This document shows positions 6,785 through 16,025 of a stretch of 64,000 bases of DNA, piece by piece. The translations under genes and the position numbers were made by a program. Where the stretch lies: contig JAVCCK010000020.1 of assembly GCA_030765525.1 (NCBI GenBank), positions 124,001 to 188,000 on the forward strand, given 5' to 3'. This DNA is from Candidatus Lernaella stagnicola (lineage in GTDB: Bacteria > Lernaellota > Lernaellaia > Lernaellales > Lernaellaceae). How positions within the stretch are numbered: position 1 is the stretch's first letter; every line of letters starts with the position of its first letter. The notes beneath the pieces were generated by a model. It saw only the letters and a program-made list of their open reading frames with translations. It was not told the origin of the DNA and made no database searches.

Positions 6785-8554
6785 ATGAGTACCAAACGAA
6801 AGATCCTCTTTGCCGGAGTCGCGCTACTGCTGTTGTTCGCAGGCGCGGAGTTGATCTCGCGTGTTGTCGAAGACCTGCGCCGCGAGCCGCTTCCTCCGCC
6901 CGACGCGACAAGTGTGCTTCCGTTTCAAACCGTGCCGGATCGGACACTCGTGCCGTTGGATGGAACCGGGAAACGAAAATGGACGTTGCGGCATCTGGAT
7001 CAACCGGCCCAAAGCATCCCGCGGGACAAGCCGGCGGGGATCGCGCGGATCGTATTGCTCGGCGGTTCGCAGGCGGGCGCAATGGGGCTTTCGGATACGG
7101 CAAGCTACGCCCGGCGGTTGGAAAGCCTATGGAACCAAGCGGGTGGGACGCCGCGGATCGAGGTCATCAATCTGGCGAAAACCGGCTTCGGCGCGGCGCA
7201 AATCGCGGCCCTCGCCGAAAACGTGTTGCCCTTGCTGAAGCCCGATTTGGTGCTGGCTGTTTTCGGGCACAACGAGCGGCTGGACGTCAAAGCCATGGCT
7301 GCGACCGCCAACGCGCCACCCGAAGCGCTGGAGGTAAGCCGGCAACTACAACGCCACCTCGCCCTTGCCCGCTTGCTGCGGCCGGCGCGCAACGCGATCG
7401 AGCAACCCGGCTCGCCGCTGCCTTCATGGAACCGCGATCCCCGCTGGAATGCGTTTTGGATCGCCCGCCTGGAACGCAGTGTCGCGTCGCTGGCGCGGGC
7501 GGCGCAGCGCGTGGGAGCGGCGATCGTCTTTGCGCGGCCGCCGTCTAATTTGCAGTACGTGGACGTGCGCGAGTGGTGGTGGCTTGAGGCAGCGGAGGGG
7601 GACGAACGTCTCACGCAGGCGCGGCACTGGCTGCGCTACGGCAAGCCCGAGCGTGCCGTGGAATTGCTGGCGGCTTACCGCACCGATGCGCCGTCGGTTG
7701 CCGCCGATTTGGCGTACGGCCTGGCGCTCACCGAAATCGATTCCCCGCGGGCGTCAGCCATGTTGGACGGTGTGGTGCGGCGATTGGAAGGCGACTCGCA
7801 AATATCTCCGGAACGTTTTCTGACGATGATGACGTTGGCTCTGGTGGCTCTGGGTCAAACCGACAGGGCAGGGGAACTGGCGCAGGGTTACTTGGCCACC
7901 GGCCGCGGTCGCGATGCGGTTGGCGGTGTGGCCTTGCTGCGGGTTGGCGAGTTCGAAACCGCCGGACGCGTGTTGCGGTCGGCTCGGGATCACGACGAAA
8001 TGGCGATTCGTGCCGACGCCGCCGTCGCCGCGACAATGAATGACGCCGCCGAAAGAGCCGGCGCGCGCTTCGTTGATTTGGACGACCAGTATCAGGCCGG
8101 TTGTCCGGGCGGCGTTTGTGGATTCGACGAATTCATCGACTATTGCCACTTGTCGCCGACCGGTCATGTGCGATTGGCCGGATTGCTGCTGCCGGTGGTT
8201 GCCCGCGAGTTAGGCGCGACCGGGATCGATAAAGAAGCCGCGCAAAATCTGGAGGCGCGATTGCGCGGGCGACTTCGCGGTCGCGAGCACGATTTTCCGG
8301 CGTTGGGCGGCTACCTCGGCGTCGGCTACGACCTGTGGCGGATCTCCGACGAGAAACTCGATGATCGGCCTACGCCGTCCGGCCAACCCACAGACGCGCT
8401 CGGCTGGTGTTTCCTGGGCGACCGTTATTTTTCAGAGGGCGACTTCGCCCGTGCGATGGAAGCGTACCGCTCGGCGTTGGAACTCGACCCGAAGTTCTCG
8501 GCCGCCGCGGCGAACTTGGACTTGGTACGAAGGAAATTCGGCTTTGCCGAGTGA
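6785..8554 (+). CDS. SGNH-like envelope protein with C-terminal TPR
   Basis: The 589-residue protein starts with a signal-anchor (about 5-22). The next part resembles an SGNH fold: LLGGSQAGAMG (93-101) in place of GDS(L), SYARRLESLW, INLAKTGFG as block II, FGHNE in place of GxND, and DYCHLSPTGH near residue 455. Ser95 and the final His remain, but the conserved Asp of GDS is Gly, so activity is uncertain. Helical repeats fill the middle and a recognisable TPR (EGDFARAMEAYRSALELDPK) lies near residues 550-575. It is divergent from a related SGNH gene and precedes a polytopic membrane protein and a glycan locus. AlgX/AlgJ-like acetylation partners have a comparable fold. The role is inferred. 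Confidence 0.6.
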   Translation: MSTKRKILFAGVALLLLFAGAELISRVVEDLRREPLPPPDATSVLPFQTVPDRTLVPLDGTGKRKWTLRHLDQPAQSIPRDKPAGIARIVLLGGSQAGAMGLSDTASYARRLESLWNQAGGTPRIEVINLAKTGFGAAQIAALAENVLPLLKPDLVLAVFGHNERLDVKAMAATANAPPEALEVSRQLQRHLALARLLRPARNAIEQPGSPLPSWNRDPRWNAFWIARLERSVASLARAAQRVGAAIVFARPPSNLQYVDVREWWWLEAAEGDERLTQARHWLRYGKPERAVELLAAYRTDAPSVAADLAYGLALTEIDSPRASAMLDGVVRRLEGDSQISPERFLTMMTLALVALGQTDRAGELAQGYLATGRGRDAVGGVALLRVGEFETAGRVLRSARDHDEMAIRADAAVAATMNDAAERAGARFVDLDDQYQAGCPGGVCGFDEFIDYCHLSPTGHVRLAGLLLPVVARELGATGIDKEAAQNLEARLRGRLRGREHDFPALGGYLGVGYDLWRISDEKLDDRPTPSGQPTDALGWCFLGDRYFSEGDFARAMEAYRSALELDPKFSAAAANLDLVRRKFGFAE

Positions 8555-8648
8555 ATTGGCCTCTGACATAAACGGCCCGCGACTTGTTGATTTCGTGGAG
8601 ACGTGATAACCGGATTCTCACTCAACTTGGGTGGTGCTTATCAACAAA

Positions 8649-10535
8649 ATGACTGACGACCCACGACCGCCCCTTTCCACTTCGGCCGCCGCGCGCGGCG
8701 CACTTGTCTTGTCGCTTTTGATCTTGGTTTTTTGGCTGCCGATGATGACGCCGGGCCGGATTTTCGACAACCGGGACGACGTTTTCATCCATCTGTTTTT
8801 TCAGGCCTTCGTTGACCACGCGCTCACGGTGGACCACGCGCTGCCGCTATGGAGCCATCATTTGGGCGGCGGTTTCGCCCTTTTCGCCGACCCGGATTTT
8901 CCGTTTCCCGATCCCTTCGTCATCGCCGCCGCGTTTGTTTTCGACGATCTGCTTGGCTTCAAAATGGTGTTGTTGCTTTGGTTGATGTTGGGCGGGTTAT
9001 CGGCGTATTGGTTCGTCCTGCGGGTGCTTGGCGTTTCGCGGACCGTCGCGGTGGGCACGGCGCTGGCGGCGGTATGTTCGCCGTGGGCCGTGCGCCGCTT
9101 GGCGGTGGGCGGCGACACAAACGATGTTTCCGCTTTCCTCTTTTTATTCTTTCTGGCCGGCTTCCATTTCATGACCCATCGCGTGATGACCGAGCCCGAG
9201 GCCGGCGGCTCATGGCGAGGAATTCACCGTCGATTGCGGTGGGGACGAGTGTTTTGGGCGACGTCGTTTTTGACGTTGATGGTCGGCGCGGCGTTAGCCT
9301 CAGGCAAGGCGCACCTTTTCGTCTTCGCCGTGATGGTCTGCTTTTATGCGGCGGGCGAAGCCTTACCTCTGGCATGGCGACGCGATCGGCGGGCGCTCGT
9401 GCCACTTGGGGTCGCTGCGGCGACTCTCGCGCTGCCGCTCCTGCTTTTTCACGGGCGTTTGTTTTCGACGTTCCGGCTTTCCAAGCGACTGTTTGGCTCG
9501 CTCGATTTCTCCTACAAACTCGACCGCGTAAGCGATCTGATTCCCCAAGCATTGGTTGATGAGGTGCTGCGTGAGCAGTTTCCTTCGCTTGGTTTCGCGT
9601 TGGTGTTGGCCGGTGCGGCGTTGGGTTTCGCTGTGTATCGGCGGCGGTTTTGGGTGTTGCCGGCGATGGCGGCTTTGGCGGCGCTGCTGATGCTTGGCGA
9701 AACGACGCATCTCGGCGAATGGTTTTACTCGCTGCCGATTGCTCGGACGACCGCGTCCTACAAATACTATTCGTTTTATTTGTCGGCGCCGCTGGTCTTG
9801 CTCGCCGGGGCCGCGGTGGATCGTTTGCGGCGCGGCAAATGGAAATGGGCCGTGTCGTCTATTGGGCTGGTACTCGTGCTGCTGTATTCCGGGTCGGCGT
9901 GGCTGCTGCTTATTCGACACACCCGACAAGTAGTTGAACCGACGCCGGCGGCGGGCGGGTTTTTCAACATCGAGAATCGTCACATGCCGGCCAATCCCTA
10001 CTACTTATTTCGCAGCAATTTGGGAACGACCCAATGGGAGAATCCTTTCCGTTTGCCCAGCAGCGTAGAGCCGCGGTATTTCCTCGCCGAGGACCAGCAG
10101 ACTTTCGTGCCGCAACCGGCGCGCTTTGAGCCGAACCCCGAGTATCGAGGCGAAGCCTATTTTCAAGGAGACGCCAACCGGGTCAGTGCCGTGCGCCGCG
10201 CGACCAACCGGATTAGCGTGGACGTGGACGTCGCGCAGCAGCCCGCGTTGCTGATTCTCAACATGAACTTCCACCGTAGCTGGCGCTCGAATGTGGGCGT
10301 GCCGCACGTGCGCGAACACCGCTTGGCCTTGGCAAAATTACCCGCCGGGAAGTACACGATCGAACTACGCTTCAAGCCGCGGAAATACGTGATTCGGGCG
10401 GCTATCGATTTGGCCGTCTTCGGAGTTTTGCTCATCTTCGTGATCGGCGGCGCGATCGTGGCCGGGTACCGGTGGCTTACGGAAGAGGCCGAGAACGTGC
10501 GCCGGCGCCGCGAAACTGGCGATAAAGAGTCATAA
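8649..10535 (+). CDS. Polytopic membrane protein, YfhO/GT-C-like
   Basis: About 628 residues with around ten to twelve hydrophobic spans and a soluble C-terminal part (about 450-590) before a last span. An early loop carries DNRDDVFIHLFFQ with paired Asp residues, and LPLWSHHLGGGFALFADPDF follows. Acidic first-loop motifs and this general plan are seen in GT-C glycosyltransferases and YfhO-type proteins that use lipid-linked sugars. The last part (RISVDVDVAQQPALLILNMN) resembles the beta-rich YfhO tail. GTG codons at 8631 and 8634 are alternative starts. I chose ATG 8649 because none has a good Shine-Dalgarno and ATG leaves a normal signal-anchor. Exact substrate unknown. Confidence 0.6.
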   Translation: MTDDPRPPLSTSAAARGALVLSLLILVFWLPMMTPGRIFDNRDDVFIHLFFQAFVDHALTVDHALPLWSHHLGGGFALFADPDFPFPDPFVIAAAFVFDDLLGFKMVLLLWLMLGGLSAYWFVLRVLGVSRTVAVGTALAAVCSPWAVRRLAVGGDTNDVSAFLFLFFLAGFHFMTHRVMTEPEAGGSWRGIHRRLRWGRVFWATSFLTLMVGAALASGKAHLFVFAVMVCFYAAGEALPLAWRRDRRALVPLGVAAATLALPLLLFHGRLFSTFRLSKRLFGSLDFSYKLDRVSDLIPQALVDEVLREQFPSLGFALVLAGAALGFAVYRRRFWVLPAMAALAALLMLGETTHLGEWFYSLPIARTTASYKYYSFYLSAPLVLLAGAAVDRLRRGKWKWAVSSIGLVLVLLYSGSAWLLLIRHTRQVVEPTPAAGGFFNIENRHMPANPYYLFRSNLGTTQWENPFRLPSSVEPRYFLAEDQQTFVPQPARFEPNPEYRGEAYFQGDANRVSAVRRATNRISVDVDVAQQPALLILNMNFHRSWRSNVGVPHVREHRLALAKLPAGKYTIELRFKPRKYVIRAAIDLAVFGVLLIFVIGGAIVAGYRWLTEEAENVRRRRETGDKES

Positions 10536-10570
10536 AGCGTCTAATCCGACTTAAACGTGCGGCATTTTTC

Positions 10571-10598
10571 TTGACACATCCCTGAAAATTCGTAATAA
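10571..10598 (+). promoter_or_regulatory. Sigma-70-type promoter upstream of the sigma-54 activator gene
   Basis: A perfect -35 TTGACA (10571-10576), a 16-bp spacer and a -10-like TAATAA (10593-10598) lie about 45 bp before the activator start. It would drive the activator and the glycan genes that follow with only short gaps. The -10 is imperfect. Confidence 0.5.
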
Positions 10599-10625
10599 CT
10601 GAGGGTGAATTCGGTAAATTCGTAA
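10587..10625 (+). promoter_or_regulatory. Three near-repeats of AATTCG(G)TAA, possible operator
   Basis: AATTCGTAA at 10587-10595, AATTCGGTAA at 10608-10617 and AATTCGTAA at 10617-10625 lie in one direction across the -10 and start region. The outer two are 30 bp apart, close to three helical turns. This looks like a cooperative repressor or autoregulation site for the downstream activator gene. The regulator is unknown. Confidence 0.4.
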
Positions 10626-10643
10626 CCAGATTAGGGGTGGCAT

Positions 10644-11615
10644 ATGAGCGAGGCCATGGCGAAGCCGCATATTATCGGCCGCAGCAAACCGATGCAGGAC
10701 ATCTTCGAACTCGTTGATCGGGTGGCGCCGTTCAAATCGACCGTGCTCGTTAGCGGGGAGAGCGGTACGGGAAAAGAACTGATCGCGCTCGCGATTCACG
10801 CCGGCAGTCCGCGCGCCAACAAACCCTTTGTGGCGGTTAACTGCGGTGCCATTGCGGAAAACCTAATCGAAGCAGAGCTGTTCGGCCACGTGAAGGGAGC
10901 CTTCACCGGCGCGGTGAATAGTGCCGCCGGGTATTTCGAGAAAGCGCAAGGCGGCAGTTTGTTTCTGGATGAAATCGGCGATCTGCCGCTTTCGTTGCAG
11001 GTGAAACTTTTACGCGCCCTCCAGGAGGAAGAGATTGTGCGCGTCGGCGATCGCCGACCGATCAAGCTCGACCTGCGAATCATCACCGCGACCAACCGAA
11101 ATCTGGAGCAAGACGTAGCAGACGGCCGGTTTCGGGCCGATCTGTATTACCGCCTGAATGTCGTTCACATCGTCGTGCCGCCCCTGCGCGACCGCAAGGA
11201 CGACATGCCGCTGCTGGTGAGCCATTTCATCAAGCGGATCGCCGAGCGCATCGGCCGCGAGAATGTCGGCGTCAGTCGCGAGGCCATGGGCATGATGCGC
11301 AACTACGATTGGCCGGGAAACATTCGCGAATTGGAAAACGTTCTCGAACAAACCATGCTCATGATGGAAGAGGGCGAGGAAATCGACCCGAGTCACTTGC
11401 CGCTGTTTATGGAACGACGCGGCGCGCAACGGCGGCGGCGCTTCCGGGAAGAGGCGCTGGATCGCATGTTGTCCCTTGAAGAGTACGCCCGCGAATTCGT
11501 GCAGCGCTATCAGGACCACCATACCGAAAAAGAACTGGCCGGATTCCTCGGCATTACGCCGAAAACACTATGGGAAAAACGCAAAAAATGGGGAGTGCCC
11601 CGTTCGAGGCGCTGA
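10644..11615 (+). CDS. Sigma-54-dependent activator, AAA+ plus Fis-type HTH, no sensory domain
   Basis: The 323-residue protein opens sigma-54 promoter complexes by ATP hydrolysis. The AAA+ core begins at once: IGRSKPMQDI (11-20), Walker A GESGTGKE (38-45), the sigma-54 contact loop GAFTGA (85-90) and Walker B LFLDEIGD (106-113). The C-terminus has a Fis-like helix-turn-helix (ELAGFLGITPKTLWEKRKKWG). The receiver, GAF or PAS domain normally found at the N-terminus is absent, as in PspF-like activators controlled by a partner protein or by expression level. ATG 10644 follows AGGGG. Seven bases separate its stop from the next start, so it is co-transcribed with the glycan genes and may activate them or the sigma-54 promoter at 644. 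Confidence 0.9.
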   Translation: MSEAMAKPHIIGRSKPMQDIFELVDRVAPFKSTVLVSGESGTGKELIALAIHAGSPRANKPFVAVNCGAIAENLIEAELFGHVKGAFTGAVNSAAGYFEKAQGGSLFLDEIGDLPLSLQVKLLRALQEEEIVRVGDRRPIKLDLRIITATNRNLEQDVADGRFRADLYYRLNVVHIVVPPLRDRKDDMPLLVSHFIKRIAERIGRENVGVSREAMGMMRNYDWPGNIRELENVLEQTMLMMEEGEEIDPSHLPLFMERRGAQRRRRFREEALDRMLSLEEYAREFVQRYQDHHTEKELAGFLGITPKTLWEKRKKWGVPRSRR

Positions 11616-11622
11616 GGAGCTA

Positions 11623-14600
11623 GTGATCCGCAATGTCTTGATAACTTGCGCCGCGCAAAACGCGGCGCTCGCCTGTTGCCGCGCCCTGCATGCGGCCGGT
11701 TGGCGCGTGACGGCCGTCGACGACGATCCCCGCGCCAAGGCCCTGGGCAGCCGGTGCGTGACCGTATCGCACGTGGCGCCGACGGCGCCCGGCGACGACC
11801 CCGACGCGTACGCGGATTTTATCCTGGAACTTCTCCGGAAGCACCGCTTCGATGTGCTGATTCCCACCACCGACGCCGCCATCTTCGCTCTGCTGCCGCG
11901 CCGTGAAGAGATAGAAGCGCACTGTGCCGTTCCGTGGCCGTCGACCGATGCCCTGCACGCCGCGGCAAACAAGGACGACACTTTCGCCACGGCCCGCCGC
12001 CTGGGTTTAGCGACGCCGGCCATGGTGCGCATCGGTACGCCGGACGAAGTCATCGATCACGACGCGCTGCCGTATCCGGTGGTCGTCAAGCCGCATCGTA
12101 GCCTGGTCGACGGCCGCAAGATCGCCGTGACCTATGCCGGCGATGCGGAAGAATTGGCGGCGGTGCTCGCCGACCTGCCGGACGGGGCGTATCCGCTTCT
12201 GCTCCAGCAGCGCATCGTAGGGCCCGGCGAAGGATACTTCGGCGTGTGGCGGCACGGCGAGCCGGTGGTGGAAAGCGCGCATCGGCGTTTGCGTGAGATG
12301 CCGCCTTCGGGGGGCGTGAGTACTTTGCGGGAGTCGATTCCGATTGCCCGCGACATGCGAGACGCGGCGCGGCGCTTGCTGGCCGAATGGCGGTGGCACG
12401 GCCCGGCGATGGTGGAGTTCAAGCGCGGCGGCGACGGCCGGCCGTACCTCATGGAGGTGAACGGTCGCCTGTGGGGCAGCCTGCAACTAGCGGTCGACGC
12501 GGGAATCGACGTGCCGCTGGCCGCGGCCTTGGTGGCGGTGGGCGAGCCCGTGCCGGAGATGACCTACCACGCGGGTATCAAGACGCGTTGGTTGTTGGGT
12601 GATCTCGACGCGACACTGACGCGGCTGTTCAAGCGCGAAGGGGATTTGAAAATGCCGCCGGGCAGCGCGGGCCGACTTCGCTGGTTGCTTTCGTTTTGTG
12701 TGGATTTCTTCCGCCCGACCGTGCGTCTCGAAGTGTGTCGCCGGCATGACATCGGGCCCTTTAGCCGCGAGTTCCGCAAATGGCTGGCGAACAAATGGGC
12801 GCTGGTCAAAAAGCGTGTTCGGACCGGTTCGCAAAAGACGCCGGCGTTGCTGCACGTGCATTCCACGTTCAGTTATGACGGCGAGCTTTCGGTGGCCGAA
12901 ATCGCCGCGTTGCTGCGCGAGCGTGGTATTCGCGTGGGGTTCCTCACCGAGCACACGCGACAGTTGAGCGCGGACGACGTGCGGCGTTTGCGGGAAGAGT
13001 GCGCCGCGCACAGCGATGACGAGTTGCTGTTGGTCCCCGGCTTGGAGTTCGACCAGAAAGGCGATCATCACGTCTTGGCGTTGGGCGTGACGGAACTGCT
13101 GCCCGAAGACGATTACGAGAAACTCGTCGATCTCATCCACGACGCCGGCGGGCTGGCCGTTCTGGCCCACCCGGAGCCGGGAGATATCACCGGGAACCTC
13201 GAATTCGCCGGGCGTTTCGATGCCGTCGAAGTGTGGAACACGATGCACGACGGGCAATACGTGCCCAACGCCGATGTCCTGTGGCAGTATCGAGCAGCGC
13301 GGCGGGCCGGGGCGGGATTCGTCGCCGTTGCCGGTGCGGATTTCCATTTTCGGGACAACCTAAAAGACATTGCGATGGTTTTCGACCCGCTGCGTGAGCT
13401 TTCTTGGCCGGCGGTGCGCGAAGCCTTGCTGGCCGGGCGTTTTCACATCGAGAGCCGGCGCGTTCTTCTCTCCTCCCACGGGGCCGGGCCGTTAAGCATC
13501 GCGCTGTTTCGTTTGGCGCACGTATGTCAACAGCGCGTAGCCGTAATCCGGGCGTGGTATCGATCCAGGAAGACGGTCCCTTATTGGGAATTTCTCGGCC
13601 ACGGCATCGAAAAGGCCGGACCGGCGGCGCACGAGCCCTTCGGCCGGACGATTTGCTGGCGCGTGATGGGCACCTTCTCGGGCAATGATCGACGCGGTGA
13701 GTGCTGCCGTCCATTCCCCACCTGCCGCGACTGTGATTACTACCGCCACGTCAACAATACTTGGCCGCATGAGCGCCCCCTGCGCGTGCTGCATTTGATC
13801 GAAACATCCAATCCGGGCGGCGCCGAACTGATGATGCTGGACCTCGTGTCCCGCATGAACACCGAGCGTGTGCGCAGCCACGTGCTGCTGATCAAACACG
13901 GCTGGCTCGAAAAACAGTTTCAGGAACGCGGCGTGCCGGTGACCGTTCGCCCCATCAAAAGACGGCGCGATTGGCGATGGATGCGCGACGTGGCGCGTTT
14001 GATCAAGCGGCGTCGCTACGACCTGCTTCACAGCCACGAATTCACGATGAACGTGTACACTTTTTGGACAGCGCGATCGGCGGGCGTGCCGCATTTGCCC
14101 ACGGTCCACGGCAACCTGGAGTATCTGCGCGCCCGGGTCAGGCGCCGGTGGATGTATCGCTTGCTCGCTCGCGGCTCCTGCCCGTTGGTGGCAGTGAGCG
14201 GCGAAATCAAGCGCGTTTTGGTGCAGGAATTAAAACTGCCGGCCTCGTGCGTGCAGGTTGTCCACAACGGCGTCACGCTCGAGGAGTCGGAAAAGGAAGT
14301 TGATTTCCGGCGGGAACGGGGCTTACCGCCCGGCGCGAAGCTGATCGGCGTCATCGGCCGGCTGCACCCGATCAAAGGCCCAGATGTCATGGTCGAGGCA
14401 ATGTCTCACATTGTCGAAAGTGTGCCTGAAGCTCACGTGATCTTTTTTGGGCACGGGCACATGCGACCCATGTTGGAACGACGCGTCGAGCGCGATGGGT
14501 TGACGCACGCGGTGACTTTCGCCGGCTATACCGAAGGCATTGGGCGGCGGCTGGACGCCCTGGATTTAATCGCCGTGCCCAGTCGCTACGAGGGGCTGTC

Positions 14601-14880
14601 GCTGGCGTTGATCGAAGCCATGGCCGCGTCGCGACCGATTGTCGCCACCAACGTTGGGGGGAACGCCGAAGCTATCGTCGACGGCGAGTCCGGCTGCTTG
14701 GTGCCGTCGGAACAACCTGAGGCGCTGGCTGCGGCGTGCGTCAGATTGCTGAACGATCCCGCGTTGGCCGGGAAATTCGGCACGGCGGCGCGACGGCGGG
14801 TCGAACGAGATTTCAGTATCGACAAAATGCTCGAGACCTACTTGGCGCTATATGAATCCAAAGCCGGAGGCAAGAAGTGA
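11623..14880 (+). CDS. Fused ATP-grasp / PHP phosphoesterase / Cys motif / GT4 glycosyltransferase
   Basis: One open frame of 1085 residues joins what are normally separate proteins. Residues 1-330 are an ATP-grasp enzyme with a Rossmann-like start (NVLITCAAQNAALACCRAL) and a metal-site segment LMEVNGRLWGS (about 276-286), similar to carbamoyl-phosphate-synthase-like ligases. Residues about 408-590 are a PHP domain with HVHSTFSYDGE, TEH, HPEPGD and GADFH metal motifs. Residues about 678-708 hold CWRVMGTF and CRDCDYY, resembling the short two-CW cysteine motif of bacterial signalling proteins. From about 720 a GT4 domain follows (VLHLIETSNPGGAE; EGLSLALIEAMA near 990). The start is GTG 11623 with GAGGAG just upstream; the frame is open further upstream but overlaps the activator gene. 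The stop overlaps the next gene by 4 bp. Its substrates are unknown. Confidence 0.8.
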   Translation: MIRNVLITCAAQNAALACCRALHAAGWRVTAVDDDPRAKALGSRCVTVSHVAPTAPGDDPDAYADFILELLRKHRFDVLIPTTDAAIFALLPRREEIEAHCAVPWPSTDALHAAANKDDTFATARRLGLATPAMVRIGTPDEVIDHDALPYPVVVKPHRSLVDGRKIAVTYAGDAEELAAVLADLPDGAYPLLLQQRIVGPGEGYFGVWRHGEPVVESAHRRLREMPPSGGVSTLRESIPIARDMRDAARRLLAEWRWHGPAMVEFKRGGDGRPYLMEVNGRLWGSLQLAVDAGIDVPLAAALVAVGEPVPEMTYHAGIKTRWLLGDLDATLTRLFKREGDLKMPPGSAGRLRWLLSFCVDFFRPTVRLEVCRRHDIGPFSREFRKWLANKWALVKKRVRTGSQKTPALLHVHSTFSYDGELSVAEIAALLRERGIRVGFLTEHTRQLSADDVRRLREECAAHSDDELLLVPGLEFDQKGDHHVLALGVTELLPEDDYEKLVDLIHDAGGLAVLAHPEPGDITGNLEFAGRFDAVEVWNTMHDGQYVPNADVLWQYRAARRAGAGFVAVAGADFHFRDNLKDIAMVFDPLRELSWPAVREALLAGRFHIESRRVLLSSHGAGPLSIALFRLAHVCQQRVAVIRAWYRSRKTVPYWEFLGHGIEKAGPAAHEPFGRTICWRVMGTFSGNDRRGECCRPFPTCRDCDYYRHVNNTWPHERPLRVLHLIETSNPGGAELMMLDLVSRMNTERVRSHVLLIKHGWLEKQFQERGVPVTVRPIKRRRDWRWMRDVARLIKRRRYDLLHSHEFTMNVYTFWTARSAGVPHLPTVHGNLEYLRARVRRRWMYRLLARGSCPLVAVSGEIKRVLVQELKLPASCVQVVHNGVTLEESEKEVDFRRERGLPPGAKLIGVIGRLHPIKGPDVMVEAMSHIVESVPEAHVIFFGHGHMRPMLERRVERDGLTHAVTFAGYTEGIGRRLDALDLIAVPSRYEGLSLALIEAMAASRPIVATNVGGNAEAIVDGESGCLVPSEQPEALAAACVRLLNDPALAGKFGTAARRRVERDFSIDKMLETYLALYESKAGGKK

Positions 14881-16025
14881 TTTGGCCGTGGGTATTATTT
14901 TTATCTCTTGGAATCTTCGGACTGACTTATCCCTACGTGATTTATCCGCTGGTGTTGCGCCTCGGAAAAAAACGTTTTGACGTCGGCGCCGCGCCTGAAC
15001 CGGAGATTTGGCCTCCGGTGACGGTCATCATTGCCGCGCACAACGCCGCCGGTCGTATTGGCGCGAAGGTTCGGCGGATGCGTGCTCACGAATATCCGGG
15101 AAGCATGGAAATCATTGTGGCTGACGACGGCAGCAAAGACGACACCGCCGACGAAGCCCAAGATGCCGGAGCCGACCACGTGCTGCGTCTATCGCGGGTC
15201 GGAAAAAGCGAGGCGCAGAATCAAGCCGTCGAGGTCGCGACCGGCGAGGTGTTGGTCTTTTCGGATGTCACCGTGGCCGCGGAGCCGGGCTCGATCGGCA
15301 AGCTCGTGGCCGAGTTGCTGCAACCGGGCGTGGGGTGCGTCACGGGCGTGGACGTTTCGGTGCCCGGCGATGGCCAAGACGCGGCGGAAGGTGCGGGTTT
15401 CTACACTCGCTTCGAAATTTACGTGCGTCGGCGGGAAGCGCAGACCGGCACGTTGATCGGCGTCAACGGCTGCCTCTTTGTGGTGCGGAAAAAAGATCGC
15501 CCGCCGGTGCCGCCGGAGTGTGTCGACGATCTCTATGTACCGCTGGCCGTTTGCGACCGTGGCTTGCGCGTGACGCTGCATCCGGAAGCGCGGGCCGTAG
15601 TGCCGAGGTCGACTTCGTTCGCCGACGAATACCGCCGCAAAGTGCGCACGTTTGCCGGCGGCATTTTTACGATGATGCGGGTGTATCGACATCTGCCGCG
15701 GGCTAAGCGCCGTTGCCGGCGGCAACTGGTCGGTCACAAGTGGATGCGCTGGCTCGGCCCGTTCTTCTCGGTCTTGACGCTTTACGCTACGTTCGGCCTT
15801 GCGATGCGCTGGTGGCCCGCGTGGTCGTTGTTCGGCGGGGAACTCGTGGCGGCCTTACTGGCCGGATTCGGAATTGCGGCGGCTGTGGCCGGAAGGGATG
15901 TCGGCCGCGGGTTGCGGCTGCCCGGCTTTTTCGGGCTGGTGCAGATCGCGCTGCTGCACGCGTGGTATCGTGTGCTGACTTGGCGACCCTACATAACTTG
16001 GGATCCGACGCGACGGGAGTTTTAG
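14877..16025 (+). CDS. Family 2 glycosyltransferase, membrane-bound
   Basis: The 382-residue protein has an N-terminal span, then a GT-A core with VTVIIAAHN, the nucleotide-binding VADDGSKDDT and the segment LIGVNGCLFVVRKK. Near the C-terminus SFADEYRRKVRTFAGG stands where processive GT2 enzymes have Q/RxxRW. Two or three spans close the protein. It probably builds a surface glycan from nucleotide sugars at the inner membrane. GTG 14877 has GGAGG six bases upstream and overlaps the previous stop (GTGA), so translation is coupled to the fusion protein gene. Confidence 0.85.
   Translation: MIWPWVLFLSLGIFGLTYPYVIYPLVLRLGKKRFDVGAAPEPEIWPPVTVIIAAHNAAGRIGAKVRRMRAHEYPGSMEIIVADDGSKDDTADEAQDAGADHVLRLSRVGKSEAQNQAVEVATGEVLVFSDVTVAAEPGSIGKLVAELLQPGVGCVTGVDVSVPGDGQDAAEGAGFYTRFEIYVRRREAQTGTLIGVNGCLFVVRKKDRPPVPPECVDDLYVPLAVCDRGLRVTLHPEARAVVPRSTSFADEYRRKVRTFAGGIFTMMRVYRHLPRAKRRCRRQLVGHKWMRWLGPFFSVLTLYATFGLAMRWWPAWSLFGGELVAALLAGFGIAAAVAGRDVGRGLRLPGFFGLVQIALLHAWYRVLTWRPYITWDPTRREF

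Noticed and set aside
6756-7103. Upstream extension of the SGNH gene on the minus strand
   Set aside because: It is antisense to the gene starting at 6785, and ATG 6755 gives a proper signal-anchor.
11476-11622. Upstream extension of the ATP-grasp fusion frame
   Set aside because: It overlaps the activator gene, and GTG 11623 has a Shine-Dalgarno and begins the Rossmann fold.
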